64,000 bases of DNA from Chryseobacterium sp. ISL-6. GTDB taxonomy: Bacteria; Bacteroidota; Bacteroidia; Flavobacteriales; Weeksellaceae. This document shows, in pieces, positions 17,041 to 26,386 of the stretch. The notes beneath the pieces are model-generated. The model was not told the DNA's origin. It saw nothing but the letters and a program-made list of their open reading frames with translations, and did not search any database. The DNA lies in contig NZ_JAGGPT010000006.1 in assembly GCF_018613715.1 (NCBI RefSeq), positions 806,001-870,000 on the forward strand. Reading direction: 5' to 3'. Within the stretch, counting starts at the first letter, position 1. Each line of letters opens with the position of its first letter. A program made the position numbers and the translations under genes.

Positions 17041-17485
17041 TGGTCCTCCTTTTAAATTCAAACCTATCTCATTTCTTTAGTGTATCATGTTATGATCACT
17101 TACATTCAAATCTACGTATTATATCAATGTTATATTTATATATTATGATATTTGCATTTAAAATATCTTAAGTACATTGTTTTTAAACACAGTTGCTAAA
17201 AATGGAGCAATAAATACAGCTGGATTATCGCTTGTTTTTCCGGTAATTACTATTTATGATCCAATAATTAAATAAGTTGGAATAAGAAACTTAAAGCGAA
17301 AATCGATAAAACAATAGATTTATAAAAAGCAGGGAGAACAATAGTTGAGCTGATAATTGAAGAAACAATATTTCTAATGAAACTATTAATCAAAGTTTTT
17401 AAATATGCTTTTTAAGTTTTTAACATTCTTCTCTATCTGATTATATTTTGTTTGGGCTCCGAAAATTTAGTGAAAAAGTCCTTTT
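17041..17485. other. 445-bp intergenic region with a coding-like remnant
   Basis: AT-rich. On the plus strand, 17162-17275 reads as an open stretch of about 37 codons ending in TAA, with a protein-like hydrophobic text (AGLSLVFPVITIYDPIIK), but it has no start codon. This may be the tail of a lost membrane protein gene. Nothing else is supported. Confidence 0.35.
17045..17050 (-). promoter_or_regulatory. Shine-Dalgarno sequence of the RibD/DHFR-like gene
   Basis: AGGAGG (within AAAAGGAGG) on the minus strand, 4 nt before the ATG at 17040. It decides the start and is atypical for this genome. Confidence 0.55.
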
Positions 17486-17956
17486 TTAAGGATTTTCTTT
17501 TGTGATTTCTTCGTGGTGTTTTAAATATAAAGGCAATGCAGCAGATCCATACCATGGAAATATTTCGTAACTAAAAACTCCGGCTTGTACTGCAGGATCT
17601 GTTTTTACCCATTGCTCGGCTTCCTCTTTGGATTTGGTATTGAAAATAAACATCCCACGATAGGTTTCTTTATTCTTTTCTAAAAAAGGCCCGGCAACTA
17701 TGATCTTACCTTCATCCGCTAACTTACCAATATTAGCCATATGTCCTTTCATTAATTCACCCATTTTCACTTTATCTTCAATCTTTGCGGATCCTGTAGT
17801 AAGCATGACAATGGTATAAGCTTTCATTCCATATTTGTCAGCTCCCAATGAGGTAGCCAGTTCTTGATTGAATTTTGGTTTTGCTGCTTTTTTCTCCTGA
17901 GCGAAAGATAAAGCTGCTATCAAAAGACTAAGGGAAAAATAAATTTTTGATCTCAT
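17486..17956 (-). CDS. Exported YciI-like domain protein
   Basis: The 156-residue product has a signal peptide (MRSKIYFSLSLL...SFAQ) and then a YciI/YCII-type ferredoxin-like domain (about 45-140: YTIVMLTTGS, HMANIGKLADEGKIIVAGPF, EEAEQWVKTDPAVQAGVFSYEI). Cytoplasmic YciI proteins are small putative dehydratase/isomerase-like enzymes with a conserved His-Asp pair; an exported version is common in Bacteroidota but has no known role. It lies 63 nt downstream of pncB on the same strand. Confidence 0.82.
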   Translation of the reverse strand: MRSKIYFSLSLLIAALSFAQEKKAAKPKFNQELATSLGADKYGMKAYTIVMLTTGSAKIEDKVKMGELMKGHMANIGKLADEGKIIVAGPFLEKNKETYRGMFIFNTKSKEEAEQWVKTDPAVQAGVFSYEIFPWYGSAALPLYLKHHEEITKENP

Positions 17957-17989
17957 AATAGTTATGATTTATTTAGTTGTAAGTTTAAT

Positions 17990-18017
17990 ATCTGATGTCT
18001 CACATCTGGTGTCTAAA
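17990..18017. repeat. Two-copy 14-bp tandem repeat
   Basis: ATCTGATGTCTCAC followed by ATCTGGTGTCTAAA, between pncB and the YciI-like gene. The core ATCTGRTGTCT is kept in both copies. Confidence 0.55.
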
Positions 18018-18019
18018 AC

Positions 18020-19198
18020 TTAATCTTTTATTCTTAAGAACTCTTTTGCCAATTCAATCATTTTCGGATCACCCGTATATTTTCCATGTTCATCAGAAAG
18101 TTTTACAGTTGGAATCCATTCTTTATTCGGAGCTTGTACTCCAATTAATTTCATAACAATATTCATAGGTTTTAGTCCAACATCATTGGTGAGATTGGTT
18201 CCTATACCAAATGAAACACCAATTTTTCCTTTACAGTATTTTGTGATCTCTTCTACTTTCTCAAGGTTTAAGGCGTCAGAGAAAATAATATATTTGAATA
18301 ATGGATTAATTCCGTTGTTCTTATAGTGTGCAATTGTTTTATCAGCAAATTCAAGGGCATCTCCACTGTCATGACGTACCCCATCGAAAAGTTTTGCGAA
18401 TTTTTTGTCAAACTGTTGAAAGAAAACATCTGTAGTATAAGTGTCTGAAAGGGCAACTCCCAGGTCTCCTCTATAAACATCTACCCAGTGTTCCAGGGCT
18501 AATTCATTGGCCATCTTAAAACCGTATTCAGCACCATGAAACATAAACCATTCGTGGGCATGAGTTCCAATAGGTTTTACACCAAATTTCATAGCGAAAT
18601 GCACATTCGAACTACCGGTAAAAGTTGAATCTTTTCTTTGCGTTAAAGCTTCCATAACAAGGTTCTGAACCTTATAAGAGTGTCTTCTTCTCGTTCCAAA
18701 CTCGGCAAAGGTAACACCAAGTCTGTTCAAAGAGTCAGCTTTCTCAAGTGTCTTATTCATCACAACCTCATTGGAATCTCTTTCCATATGGTTCATTTCA
18801 TAATGCAGTTCACTGATAAGGGCTAGTAATGGAACTTCCCAAAGAATGGTTCTGTACCATAAACCTTCCACAGAAACGGTAAGGTCATTTCCTTTTTGAA
18901 CAATTTTTACTTCAGATGGATCATAATGATAACCTTCAAGAAAATCAAGATAGGGTAAAGCCAGATAAGGACATGTTCTTGCCAGAAATTTCTTCTCATC
19001 CTTGGTAAGCTTGAGTTCTGCCATTTTAGTTACTGCTTCTCTCAATGCTGCATCAAAACCTTCCGGGAAAAGATGCTGTCCTCTGTTTATAAATTCATAT
19101 TTTACAATCGTGCTTGGAAATAATTTCACCACTGCGTTTTGCATGGTTATTTTATAGAAATCGTTGTCTAGAATAGAATTCAATCGTACGTCGTGCAT
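18020..19198 (-). CDS. pncB: Nicotinate phosphoribosyltransferase
   Basis: Makes nicotinate mononucleotide from nicotinate and PRPP with ATP hydrolysis, in NAD salvage. The 392-residue length fits. Visible family motifs are FAEFGTRRRHSYKVQNLV (about residue 165), GTHAHEWFMFHGAEYGF (about 212) and VRHDSGDALEFADK (about 275), followed by the phosphate-binding GIGTNLTND. The active-site regions are intact. A consensus -7 element lies 18 nt upstream. Confidence 0.95.
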   Translation of the reverse strand: MHDVRLNSILDNDFYKITMQNAVVKLFPSTIVKYEFINRGQHLFPEGFDAALREAVTKMAELKLTKDEKKFLARTCPYLALPYLDFLEGYHYDPSEVKIVQKGNDLTVSVEGLWYRTILWEVPLLALISELHYEMNHMERDSNEVVMNKTLEKADSLNRLGVTFAEFGTRRRHSYKVQNLVMEALTQRKDSTFTGSSNVHFAMKFGVKPIGTHAHEWFMFHGAEYGFKMANELALEHWVDVYRGDLGVALSDTYTTDVFFQQFDKKFAKLFDGVRHDSGDALEFADKTIAHYKNNGINPLFKYIIFSDALNLEKVEEITKYCKGKIGVSFGIGTNLTNDVGLKPMNIVMKLIGVQAPNKEWIPTVKLSDEHGKYTGDPKMIELAKEFLRIKD

Positions 19199-19215
19199 AT
19201 TGTGTAATTTTAACG

Positions 19216-19223
19216 CAAATTTA
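19216..19223 (-). promoter_or_regulatory. -7 element of pncB
   Basis: TAAATTTG on the minus strand, 17 nt before the pncB ATG. No TTG at the usual -33 distance; the region upstream is the dps terminator. Confidence 0.5.
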
Positions 19224-19235
19224 ATAATTAAAAAT

Positions 19236-19264
19236 AAAAATCGTCTAAATGTAAGACGATTTTT
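19236..19264 (-). terminator. Terminator of dps
   Basis: AAAAATCGTCT / AGACGATTTTT, 11-bp stem with a 7-nt loop, followed on the minus strand by a T-rich tract. It separates dps from pncB. Confidence 0.85.
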
Positions 19265-19291
19265 TTAAATATATCGATGATTTTCGTTCGC

Positions 19292-19768
19292 TTATTTACC
19301 AAGATAAGAGTTGTACATCCATACTTCTTTTTCCTGTTCAGTGATATAATCGCTCATTTGGGAATTTGTCCCTTCATCTCCGGCTGCATCGGTAATATCC
19401 AAAAGTTCTCTCTGTAGATCCAATACTACTTTAAAAGAACTTAAAATGTTCTCCACACTTTTTGTTCCATCAGTTACTTCTTTACTCTCTTTTATAGTGG
19501 CAACTTTTAAATAATCTGAATAATTATGGGCTGGTGTTGCTCCTAATGTCAAAATTCTTTCTGCAATCTCATCAATCTTTAATACAAGGCTATTGTAAAG
19601 CTCTTCAAATTTTGGATGTAAAGTAAAGAATTGATCGCCTTTAATATTCCAATGAGAACCTCTGGTGTTTTGATAGAATACGGAATAATTGGCTAAAAGT
19701 GTATTTAGCTTTTCTGAAATGTTTTTACAATCGGTTTCCTTTAGACCGATAATACTTGCATTTTTCAT
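19292..19768 (-). CDS. dps: Dps-type mini-ferritin, DNA protection during starvation
   Basis: Twelve-subunit iron-storage protein that oxidises Fe(II) with peroxide and protects DNA. In the 158-residue product the ferroxidase residues fall in exact Dps spacing: His39, His51, Asp66 and Glu70 (RGSHWNIKG, LHP, IDEIAE). The N-terminus is short with few lysines, so DNA binding through an N-terminal tail is not obvious. It is monocistronic with its own terminator and is divergent from the membrane protein gene at 19871. Confidence 0.93.
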   Translation of the reverse strand: MKNASIIGLKETDCKNISEKLNTLLANYSVFYQNTRGSHWNIKGDQFFTLHPKFEELYNSLVLKIDEIAERILTLGATPAHNYSDYLKVATIKESKEVTDGTKSVENILSSFKVVLDLQRELLDITDAAGDEGTNSQMSDYITEQEKEVWMYNSYLGK

Positions 19769-19814
19769 ACGTTTATTTTTTTATGCTATATAAGCAGTAA
19801 ATATTATGCCGAAG

Positions 19815-19847
19815 TTGCAGGTTCCTGATTGATGATACTTATCTTTG
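19815..19847 (+). promoter_or_regulatory. Promoter of the GT-C-like membrane protein gene
   Basis: TTG at 19815-19817, a 22-nt spacer and TATCTTTG at 19840-19847. The predicted transcription start lies downstream of the first in-frame ATG (19832), which argues for translation from 19871. Confidence 0.6.
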
Positions 19848-19870
19848 GTATTCTTATAATTTATCATAAA

Positions 19871-21463
19871 ATGTCGTCATCCCGAAATATTGGTTTACAA
19901 AGTTTCTTTTCTTCCCTCATCGTATTTTTTGGTGTATGCCTGTTCTATTATATTCAGTCAGTTTCAAAAACGGATGGACATTATATATATCCAATTGATG
20001 ATGCTTACATTCATCTTGCTATGGCAAAGAATTTTGCATTACATGAGGTGTGGGGGATTACGAGATATCAATTTTCTTCCACTTCTTCTTCACCATTGTT
20101 TACTTTTGTTCTTAGTTGTTTAATAAAAGTCTTTGGGAATAACGATCAGATCCCACTGTACTTTAATATTTTTTTTAGCATTGGAATAGTTTATTTCCTA
20201 TCAATATATTATGCTGAATTTTTTAAGGATGTAAAAAAAACTGTTTTAGCGGTCATATTCACCTTATTTTTTGTGGTTTTGCACATTCAGATGTTATCGG
20301 GTATGGAGCACATCTTTCAGGTATTTCTTTTTGTCGTTAATATTTTTTGCTTTTATTATCGAGATAAAAAAAGATATGCTGTTTTAGTATTTTATCTTAC
20401 CATTTTTCTAATGGGACTTGTCCGTTTTGAAAGCATGTTTTACTTTGTGATTTTTGCTTTTGTTTTAATATTAATGAAAAAGTGGAAAGAAGCAATGAGT
20501 ATACTGGTTGTTGGATTTGTTCCAATTTTGATTTTCTGCTATTTTAACTATCGGCAAGATGGTTATCTTTTCCCCAATTCTGTAGTAGTAAAGGGAACAA
20601 AACTAAGTTTAGACTCAAATTTGCTGTCACAGCTTAAAACCATCTTTCTTGATAATTTTATATTAAATATAAGCTTTTATAAAGTTGGTTTTTTCCCTGT
20701 TTTATTGTCAGCTGTCTTCATTTACAGAGATTTGAAGACTAAGAGTTTCAGGGATGCTATTAACAGTAATTTTTTACTTGTGGTATTCTTTCTTCTGATG
20801 ATATGCCATAGCATGTTTGCGGATCTAAAGGGAATGTTCCGTTATGAAGCATATTTACTTATAGGATTTTCTATGGTGCTTATCCCACGGGTCAAAGATT
20901 TATTTTTTGATGTTAATAATTATATTAGAAAAGAAAAGATCATTACCTTACTGGTTGTTATAAATATTATACTTCTTTTCTATAAAGGCTGGGTAGCACA
21001 TTGTATTCTTGAGAATGGTGGAAAAAATATTTATGAACAGCAGATACAATCCGCTAGATTTTTACACACCTATTATAATGATTCCAAAATAGTAGCTAAC
21101 GATATTGGAGCAATTACATATTATACAGATATTCATTTATTAGATATTGCAGGTTTGGGATCTACAGAGATGATTCCGTTTAACGAGAACAAAAGTTTTT
21201 TTAATAATAAGCTTAAAGATTTTCTTACCCAATATGGCTCAGAAAACAAATACGAAATTGCTGTTGTTTATGAAGCCTGGCTTCAGGGGTATGTTCCAAA
21301 AACCTGGAAGAAAACTGCCACCTTGAAAATTAAAAATAAAGTGACTGTAGCAAGAGATGAGGTGTCCATATATTCTATAGATCCAACTAATGAAGAGAGG
21401 CTAAAAAAGAATATAAGAAGTTTTAATTGGAATAAAAAGGTAAATGTCCAAATTATGGACTAG
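19871..21463 (+). CDS. Polytopic membrane protein, GT-C glycosyltransferase-like
   Basis: A 530-residue protein with about ten transmembrane helices. After the first helix comes an outside loop with DDAYIHLAMAKNFA (about residue 37), resembling the acidic first-loop motif of GT-C enzymes of the ArnT/PMT type that transfer sugars from polyprenyl-phosphate donors. The C-terminal third is a soluble domain. I cannot name donor or acceptor. The frame opens at 19829 (TTG), with ATGs at 19832 and 19871; the promoter at 19840-19847 supports 19871. No known glycan genes are adjacent. Confidence 0.65.
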   Translation: MSSSRNIGLQSFFSSLIVFFGVCLFYYIQSVSKTDGHYIYPIDDAYIHLAMAKNFALHEVWGITRYQFSSTSSSPLFTFVLSCLIKVFGNNDQIPLYFNIFFSIGIVYFLSIYYAEFFKDVKKTVLAVIFTLFFVVLHIQMLSGMEHIFQVFLFVVNIFCFYYRDKKRYAVLVFYLTIFLMGLVRFESMFYFVIFAFVLILMKKWKEAMSILVVGFVPILIFCYFNYRQDGYLFPNSVVVKGTKLSLDSNLLSQLKTIFLDNFILNISFYKVGFFPVLLSAVFIYRDLKTKSFRDAINSNFLLVVFFLLMICHSMFADLKGMFRYEAYLLIGFSMVLIPRVKDLFFDVNNYIRKEKIITLLVVINIILLFYKGWVAHCILENGGKNIYEQQIQSARFLHTYYNDSKIVANDIGAITYYTDIHLLDIAGLGSTEMIPFNENKSFFNNKLKDFLTQYGSENKYEIAVVYEAWLQGYVPKTWKKTATLKIKNKVTVARDEVSIYSIDPTNEERLKKNIRSFNWNKKVNVQIMD

Positions 21464-21612
21464 GAGATCATATACTTATGTTTTCATATTTTATGTTTAC
21501 AAAGACATTGTAATAGATTGAATCATGTTTCTTAGATTTAATAATTTATTAATATACCGATTAAGTCTATTTCCCTAGCTTTACACATTAAACACACAAA
21601 TAAGAAAAAATT

Positions 21613-22566
21613 ATGAAAAAAATTGTATTGTATTTTATCCTAGGTCTTTTAGTGATTTCTTGTACAAATGACAACCAAGAAGTACAAACGGTGATCGATA
21701 ATCAGTATACATACCAGACGAAAAATATAGTTTTACTGGTGGTTGATGGTCCTCGTATGTCTGAGACTTGGGAAGAAGTCAACAGAGAAAATATTCCCAA
21801 TAGAGTAAGTCTTTTAAGTCAGGGTGTATTTATCAGTGATTTTAAAAATAATGGAAGTACCAATACTAATCCAGGACACAGTGCTATGTGTAGTGGTGTA
21901 TATGAGAATATTAAGAATAATGGGACCGAGTTGCCGGGATATCCATCTATTATGCAGCAGTGGCTCAAATATACAGGAGAAGATAAAACTAAAGCCTGGA
22001 TTATAACTTCTAAAGATAAATTGGAAGTACTGAATGACTGTAAGCTTGAAGATTGGAAAGGAAAGTTTCAGCCAAGTGTTGATTGTGGAATCAATGGTAA
22101 TGGCTCAGGTTATCGACCTGATGCTGTGACTGTGGATAAAGTAAAATTGGTGATGGAGAAGTATTCTCCCAATATTATTGTGATCAATTTGAAAGATGTA
22201 GATTCCAATGGGCATGCCAGCAATTGGAATGGATATATTGACGCCATAAAGAAAACCGATACCTCCATTAAAGAAATCTGGGATCATATCCAGTCCCTGT
22301 CTGCTTATAAAAATAAGACGACACTTATCGTTTCTAATGATCATGGAAGACATTTAGACTCGAAAGGGGGATTTGCACAACATGGAGATGACTGCAATGG
22401 ATGCCGACATATCGAATTTTTTGCGATGGGTCCGGATTTTAAGAAAAATACAATAATTAGTACAGGCAATTATGAACAGATTGATATAACCAGTACCATG
22501 GCTGAACTTCTGGGGGTTCCATTACAATATGCTAATGGCAAAATAATAAAAAATGTTTTCAAATAA
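21613..22566 (+). CDS. Alkaline-phosphatase-superfamily lipoprotein
   Basis: Predicted outer-surface or periplasmic hydrolase of phosphate or sulfate esters. The 317-residue product has a lipobox (VISC, Cys17). Superfamily metal and nucleophile residues appear in order: Asp45 in LLVVDGPR, the candidate nucleophile Thr85 in TNTNPGHSAM, an Asp/His pair in DVDSNGH and DHGRH near residues 195 and 240, and a later His in AQHGD. The fold resembles nucleotide pyrophosphatase/phosphodiesterase or sulfatase relatives. Substrate unknown. It follows the GT-C-like gene by 149 nt, so co-regulation is not certain. Confidence 0.82.
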   Translation: MKKIVLYFILGLLVISCTNDNQEVQTVIDNQYTYQTKNIVLLVVDGPRMSETWEEVNRENIPNRVSLLSQGVFISDFKNNGSTNTNPGHSAMCSGVYENIKNNGTELPGYPSIMQQWLKYTGEDKTKAWIITSKDKLEVLNDCKLEDWKGKFQPSVDCGINGNGSGYRPDAVTVDKVKLVMEKYSPNIIVINLKDVDSNGHASNWNGYIDAIKKTDTSIKEIWDHIQSLSAYKNKTTLIVSNDHGRHLDSKGGFAQHGDDCNGCRHIEFFAMGPDFKKNTIISTGNYEQIDITSTMAELLGVPLQYANGKIIKNVFK

Positions 22567-22610
22567 GTATTTTGTTTTCTTTTTAAATGTGAATAAAAAG
22601 ACTTAACTGC

Positions 22611-22640
22611 TTGTCAATTAAAAAATAATTACTATTTTTG
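22611..22640 (+). promoter_or_regulatory. Promoter of the str operon
   Basis: TTG (22611-22613), exactly 19 nt, TATTTTTG (22633-22640): a perfect match to the Bacteroidota consensus. It drives rpsL-rpsG-fusA-rpsJ. Confidence 0.85.
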
Positions 22641-22664
22641 CACCTTAAAATAAAAAGCAATTAA

Positions 22665-23078
22665 ATGCCTACTATTCAACAATTAGTAAGAAAAGGAAGA
22701 GCCACGCTTGCCAAGAAGAGCAAATCGGCTGCCCTTGATTCTTGTCCACAAAGACGAGGTGTATGTACGAGAGTGTATACTACCACTCCTAAGAAACCTA
22801 ACTCTGCACTTAGAAAAGTTGCAAGGGTAAGACTTTCAAACGGTAAAGAAGTCAACGCCTACATCCCGGGCGAAGGACATAATCTTCAAGAGCACTCGAT
22901 AGTATTGGTGAGAGGCGGAAGGGTGAAAGACCTACCGGGAGTACGTTACCACATCGTAAGAGGTGCATTAGACACCGCTGGTGTTAATGGAAGAACACAG
23001 AGAAGATCTAAGTACGGAGCTAAGAGACCTAAGCCAGGTCAGGCAGCTGCTGCACCAGCAAAAGGAAAGAAAAAATAA
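22665..23078 (+). CDS. rpsL: 30S ribosomal protein S12
   Basis: Decoding-centre protein of the small subunit. The 137-residue product keeps the [19 protein letters not shown] block with the lysines (43/44) where streptomycin-resistance changes occur, and the [13 protein letters not shown] block; both look like the sensitive wild type. A short Ala/Lys-rich C-terminal tail ([12 protein letters not shown]) extends the usual length. First gene of the str operon, 24 nt downstream of a consensus promoter. Confidence 0.98.
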   Translation: MPTIQQLVRKGRATLAKKSKSAALDSCPQRRGVCTRVYTTTPKKPNSALRKVARVRLSNGKEVNAYIPGEGHNLQEHSIVLVRGGRVKDLPGVRYHIVRGALDTAGVNGRTQRRSKYGAKRPKPGQAAAAPAKGKKK

Positions 23079-23101
23079 TCATTAAATAAGGTACAAAAAC
23101 A

Positions 23102-23578
23102 ATGAGAAAGACAAAAGCGAAAAAAAGACCGTTGTTACCAGATCCAAAGTTTAATGATCAATTGGTAACTAGATTCGTAAATAACTTAATGCTAGACGGT
23201 AAGAAGTCTATCGCATTCAAAATTTTCTATGATGCATTAGAAATCGTAGAAAATAAAAAAGGAGAGACTGAAAAAACAGCTCTTGAAATCTGGAAAGATG
23301 CCCTTACTAACGTAATGCCTCATGTAGAAGTACGTTCAAGAAGAGTAGGTGGAGCTAACTTTCAGATCCCTATGCCAATCAGAGCTGATAGAAAAATTTC
23401 TATGGCAATGAAATGGTTAATCAAATATTCAAAAGCTAGAAATGATAAGTCAATGGCTTTAAAATTAGCTAATGAAGTTGTTGCTGCTTCTAGAGAAGAA
23501 GGTGCTGCATACAAAAAGAAATCTGATACTCACAAAATGGCGGAAGCTAACAAAGCTTTCTCACACTTTAAATTCTAA
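23102..23578 (+). CDS. rpsG: 30S ribosomal protein S7
   Basis: Assembly-initiating protein of the 30S head, bound to 16S rRNA and the E-site tRNA. The 158-residue product shows typical S7 text ([37 protein letters not shown]). In other bacteria S7 represses the str operon by binding the rpsL-rpsG spacer; here that spacer is only 23 nt. fusA follows after 6 nt. Confidence 0.98.
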   Translation: MRKTKAKKRPLLPDPKFNDQLVTRFVNNLMLDGKKSIAFKIFYDALEIVENKKGETEKTALEIWKDALTNVMPHVEVRSRRVGGANFQIPMPIRADRKISMAMKWLIKYSKARNDKSMALKLANEVVAASREEGAAYKKKSDTHKMAEANKAFSHFKF

Positions 23579-23584
23579 TTAGAA

Positions 23585-25702
23585 ATGAGTAGAGATCTAA
23601 AATTTACAAGAAACATTGGTATTGCTGCCCACATTGATGCGGGGAAAACTACCACTACAGAAAGGATTTTATTCTATACAGGTGTTAACCATAAAATTGG
23701 TGAAGTTCACGATGGTGCTTCTACAATGGACTGGATGGAGCAAGAAGCAGAAAGAGGTATTACCATTACTTCTGCAGCGACAACTTGTAACTGGAATTTC
23801 CCAACTGATCAAGGTAAAACTTTACCTGAAACTAAACCTTACCACTTCAACATCATTGATACACCGGGACACGTTGACTTCACAGTAGAAGTAAACAGAT
23901 CTTTAAGAGTATTGGATGGATTGGTATTCTTATTCTCTGCAGTAGATGGAGTAGAGCCTCAGTCTGAAACAAACTGGAGACTTGCTGACAACTACAAAGT
24001 AGCGAGAATGGGATTCGTAAACAAAATGGACAGACAAGGGGCTGACTTCCTTAACGTGGTAAACCAGGTTAAGACTATGTTAGGATCTAATGCAGTTCCA
24101 ATCGTTTTACCAATCGGTGCTGAAGAAGACTTTAAAGGTGTTGTTGACTTAATTAAAAACAGAGCTATCATCTGGGATGAGGCAGGACAAGGAGCTACTT
24201 TCGAGGTAGTGCCAATTCCTGAGGATATGAAGGCTGAAGTTCTAGAATATAGAGAGAAATTAGTAGAAGCTGTTGCTGACTACGATGAGACTTTGATGGA
24301 GAAATTCTTCGAAGATCCAGATTCAATCTCTGAAGATGAAATCAACGAAGCTCTTAGAAAAGCTACTATCGATTTATCTATTATCCCAATGACTTGTGGT
24401 TCTTCATTCAAAAATAAAGGAGTACAGTTTATGTTGGATGCAGTATGTAAATACTTGCCTTCACCATTGGATAAAGACGATATCAAAGGTACTGATCCAA
24501 GAACTGATGCTGAAATTACAAGAAAACCAGACGTAAACGAGCCTTTCTCGGCTTTAGCATTTAAGATTGCTACTGACCCATTCGTGGGAAGATTAGCATT
24601 CTTCAGAGCATACTCTGGAAGATTAGATGCAGGTTCTTATATCTTGAACACTCGTTCTGGAGATAAAGAAAGAATCTCAAGAATCTATCAGATGCACGCT
24701 AACAAGCAAAATCCAGTAGAATATATTGAAGCTGGTGATATTGGTGCTGCGGTAGGATTCAAATCTATCAAAACTGGTGATACAATGTGTGACGAGAAAA
24801 ACCCAATCGTTCTTGAATCGATGGTTTTCCCTGATCCGGTAATTGGTATCGCTGTTGAGCCTAAGACGAAGGCTGACCAAGATAAAATGGGTAACGCATT
24901 AGCTAAATTAGCTGAAGAAGATCCAACGTTTACGGTTAGAACTGACGAGGCTTCAGGTCAAACAATTATATCTGGAATGGGTGAGCTTCACTTGGATATC
25001 ATTGTAGACCGTATGAGAAGAGAATTCAAGGTAGAAGTAAACCAGGGTCAACCTCAGGTAGAATACAAAGAAAATCTTACAAAAGTTGCTAGTCACCGTG
25101 AAGTTTACAAAAAACAATCTGGTGGTAAAGGTAAATTTGCTGATATCGTATTTGAATTAGGACCTGCAGACGAAGGTAAAATCGGTCTGGAATTTATTAA
25201 CGAAATCAAAGGTGGTAACGTTCCTAGAGAATTTGTTCCTGCAATTGAGAAAGGCTTTAAAGCTGCAATGAAGAACGGTCCTTTGGCTGGTTTCGAAGTT
25301 GAAGGTATTAAAGTTGTTCTTAAAGACGGATCTTTCCACGCGGTGGATTCTGATGCTCTTTCTTTCGAATTAGCTGCTAAAATAGGATTTAAAGAAGCGG
25401 GACGTGCTGCTAAGCCAGTAATTATGGAGCCTATCATGAAACTGGAAGTTGTAACTCCAGAAGAATATATGGGTAACATTATTGGTGACCTTAACAAAAG
25501 AAGAGGAACTATCAGTGGTCAGGAAGAGAAAAATGGTGCTGTAGTTATCAAAGGATCTGTTCCACTTTCTGAAATGTTTGGATATGTAACAACTCTAAGA
25601 ACACTTTCATCAGGAAGAGCTACTTCTTCTATGGAATTAGAGAAATATGCTCAAACTCCTCAGAACGTTGCGGAAGAAATTATCGCTAAATCTAAAGGTT
25701 AA
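23585..25702 (+). CDS. fusA: Elongation factor G
   Basis: GTPase that translocates tRNA and mRNA on the ribosome. The 705-residue product has the P-loop [15 protein letters not shown] (residue 16 on), the switch regions [10 protein letters not shown] and DTPGHVDF, the NKMD guanine motif, and EF-G domains II-V up to the C-terminus. Full length, no rearrangement. Third gene of the str operon; as usual in Bacteroidota, tuf is not placed between fusA and rpsJ. Confidence 0.98.
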   Translation: MSRDLKFTRNIGIAAHIDAGKTTTTERILFYTGVNHKIGEVHDGASTMDWMEQEAERGITITSAATTCNWNFPTDQGKTLPETKPYHFNIIDTPGHVDFTVEVNRSLRVLDGLVFLFSAVDGVEPQSETNWRLADNYKVARMGFVNKMDRQGADFLNVVNQVKTMLGSNAVPIVLPIGAEEDFKGVVDLIKNRAIIWDEAGQGATFEVVPIPEDMKAEVLEYREKLVEAVADYDETLMEKFFEDPDSISEDEINEALRKATIDLSIIPMTCGSSFKNKGVQFMLDAVCKYLPSPLDKDDIKGTDPRTDAEITRKPDVNEPFSALAFKIATDPFVGRLAFFRAYSGRLDAGSYILNTRSGDKERISRIYQMHANKQNPVEYIEAGDIGAAVGFKSIKTGDTMCDEKNPIVLESMVFPDPVIGIAVEPKTKADQDKMGNALAKLAEEDPTFTVRTDEASGQTIISGMGELHLDIIVDRMRREFKVEVNQGQPQVEYKENLTKVASHREVYKKQSGGKGKFADIVFELGPADEGKIGLEFINEIKGGNVPREFVPAIEKGFKAAMKNGPLAGFEVEGIKVVLKDGSFHAVDSDALSFELAAKIGFKEAGRAAKPVIMEPIMKLEVVTPEEYMGNIIGDLNKRRGTISGQEEKNGAVVIKGSVPLSEMFGYVTTLRTLSSGRATSSMELEKYAQTPQNVAEEIIAKSKG

Positions 25703-25719
25703 TTTTTTAAATTAGAAAA

Positions 25720-26025
25720 ATGTCACAAAGAATCAGAATAAAACTAAAATCTTACGATTACAACTTGGTAGACAAGTCTGCTGAGAAAATCGTAAAAACG
25801 GTAAAGGCTACTGGTGCTGTTGTAAACGGACCAATTCCATTGCCAACTAATAAGAGAATCTTCACTGTGTTGAGATCTCCACACGTAAATAAGAAAGCTA
25901 GAGAACAGTTCCAACTTTCAGCTCACAAGAGATTGATGGATATCTATTCTTCTTCTTCTAAAACTGTGGACGCTCTAATGAAATTAGAGTTACCAAGCGG
26001 TGTAGATGTTGAAATTAAAGTGTGA
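25720..26025 (+). CDS. rpsJ: 30S ribosomal protein S10
   Basis: Small-subunit head protein, also NusE in transcription antitermination. The 101-residue product is complete ([20 protein letters not shown] start, GVDVEIKV end). It lies 17 nt after fusA. In most relatives rplC follows directly, but here a terminator and 13 kb of other genes intervene. Confidence 0.98.
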   Translation: MSQRIRIKLKSYDYNLVDKSAEKIVKTVKATGAVVNGPIPLPTNKRIFTVLRSPHVNKKAREQFQLSAHKRLMDIYSSSSKTVDALMKLELPSGVDVEIKV

Positions 26026-26051
26026 TAACGTGCACTAAGCCGTGATTATAT

Positions 26052-26084
26052 AAAAATCCGTCCCTTTTAAAGAGACGGATTTTT
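26052..26084 (+). terminator. Terminator of the str operon
   Basis: AAAAATCCGTC / GACGGATTTTT, 11-bp stem closing a short inner hairpin (CTTT-TAAAG type), followed by a T-containing tract. It lies 27 nt after rpsJ. Confidence 0.88.
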
Positions 26085-26201
26085 AATTGTTATAAACTTT
26101 AAAGAGATAAGTTTAATAAATGCTAAGCAATATAAAGATTGGTGAATATTATACTGGGCAGTATCTATTATAGAATGAAAATAAGTGTAACGAATTTTAA
26201 T

Positions 26202-26227
26202 AGGAAACAGCTAATGAGTTGTTTCCT
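26202..26227 (+). terminator. Orphan terminator-like hairpin
   Basis: AGGAAACAGCT / AGTTGTTTCCT, 11 bp with one G-U pair and a 4-nt loop, followed by GTTTTATTC. There is no gene upstream for it to end, apart from rpsJ which already has a terminator. Confidence 0.5.
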
Positions 26228-26366
26228 GTTTTATTCTATAAGGACCCGCCATTATGACTAAGAATATGTTTGCAAATATTGAAAGACAATTAAGATTTTG
26301 TATATCATAATTCTTTTTGCTGAGATATGTCAATTCTCATTTTTTATTTAGAATTATTAAAAATAA

Positions 26367-26374
26367 TAATTTTG
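26367..26374 (+). promoter_or_regulatory. -7 element of the TonB receptor gene
   Basis: TAATTTTG matches the consensus, 12 nt before the ATG at 26387. The transcript leader would be only a few nucleotides. No good -33 TTG, which would suit an iron-regulated, activator- or repressor-controlled promoter. Confidence 0.5.
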
Positions 26375-26386
26375 CAAAAAAGAATT

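Larger units (their letters stand above)
26026..26386. other. Intergenic region after rpsJ
   Basis: About 360 bp with the rpsJ terminator, a second orphan terminator-like hairpin, a small inverted repeat ATACT/AGTAT (26151-26164) and the receptor promoter. No gene was seen between the two hairpins, so a small RNA ending at the second hairpin is possible but unproven. Confidence 0.45.

Noticed and set aside
25105..25497. Minus-strand ORF of 130 codons opposite fusA
   Set aside because: Antisense shadow of a highly expressed gene, codon pattern follows fusA.
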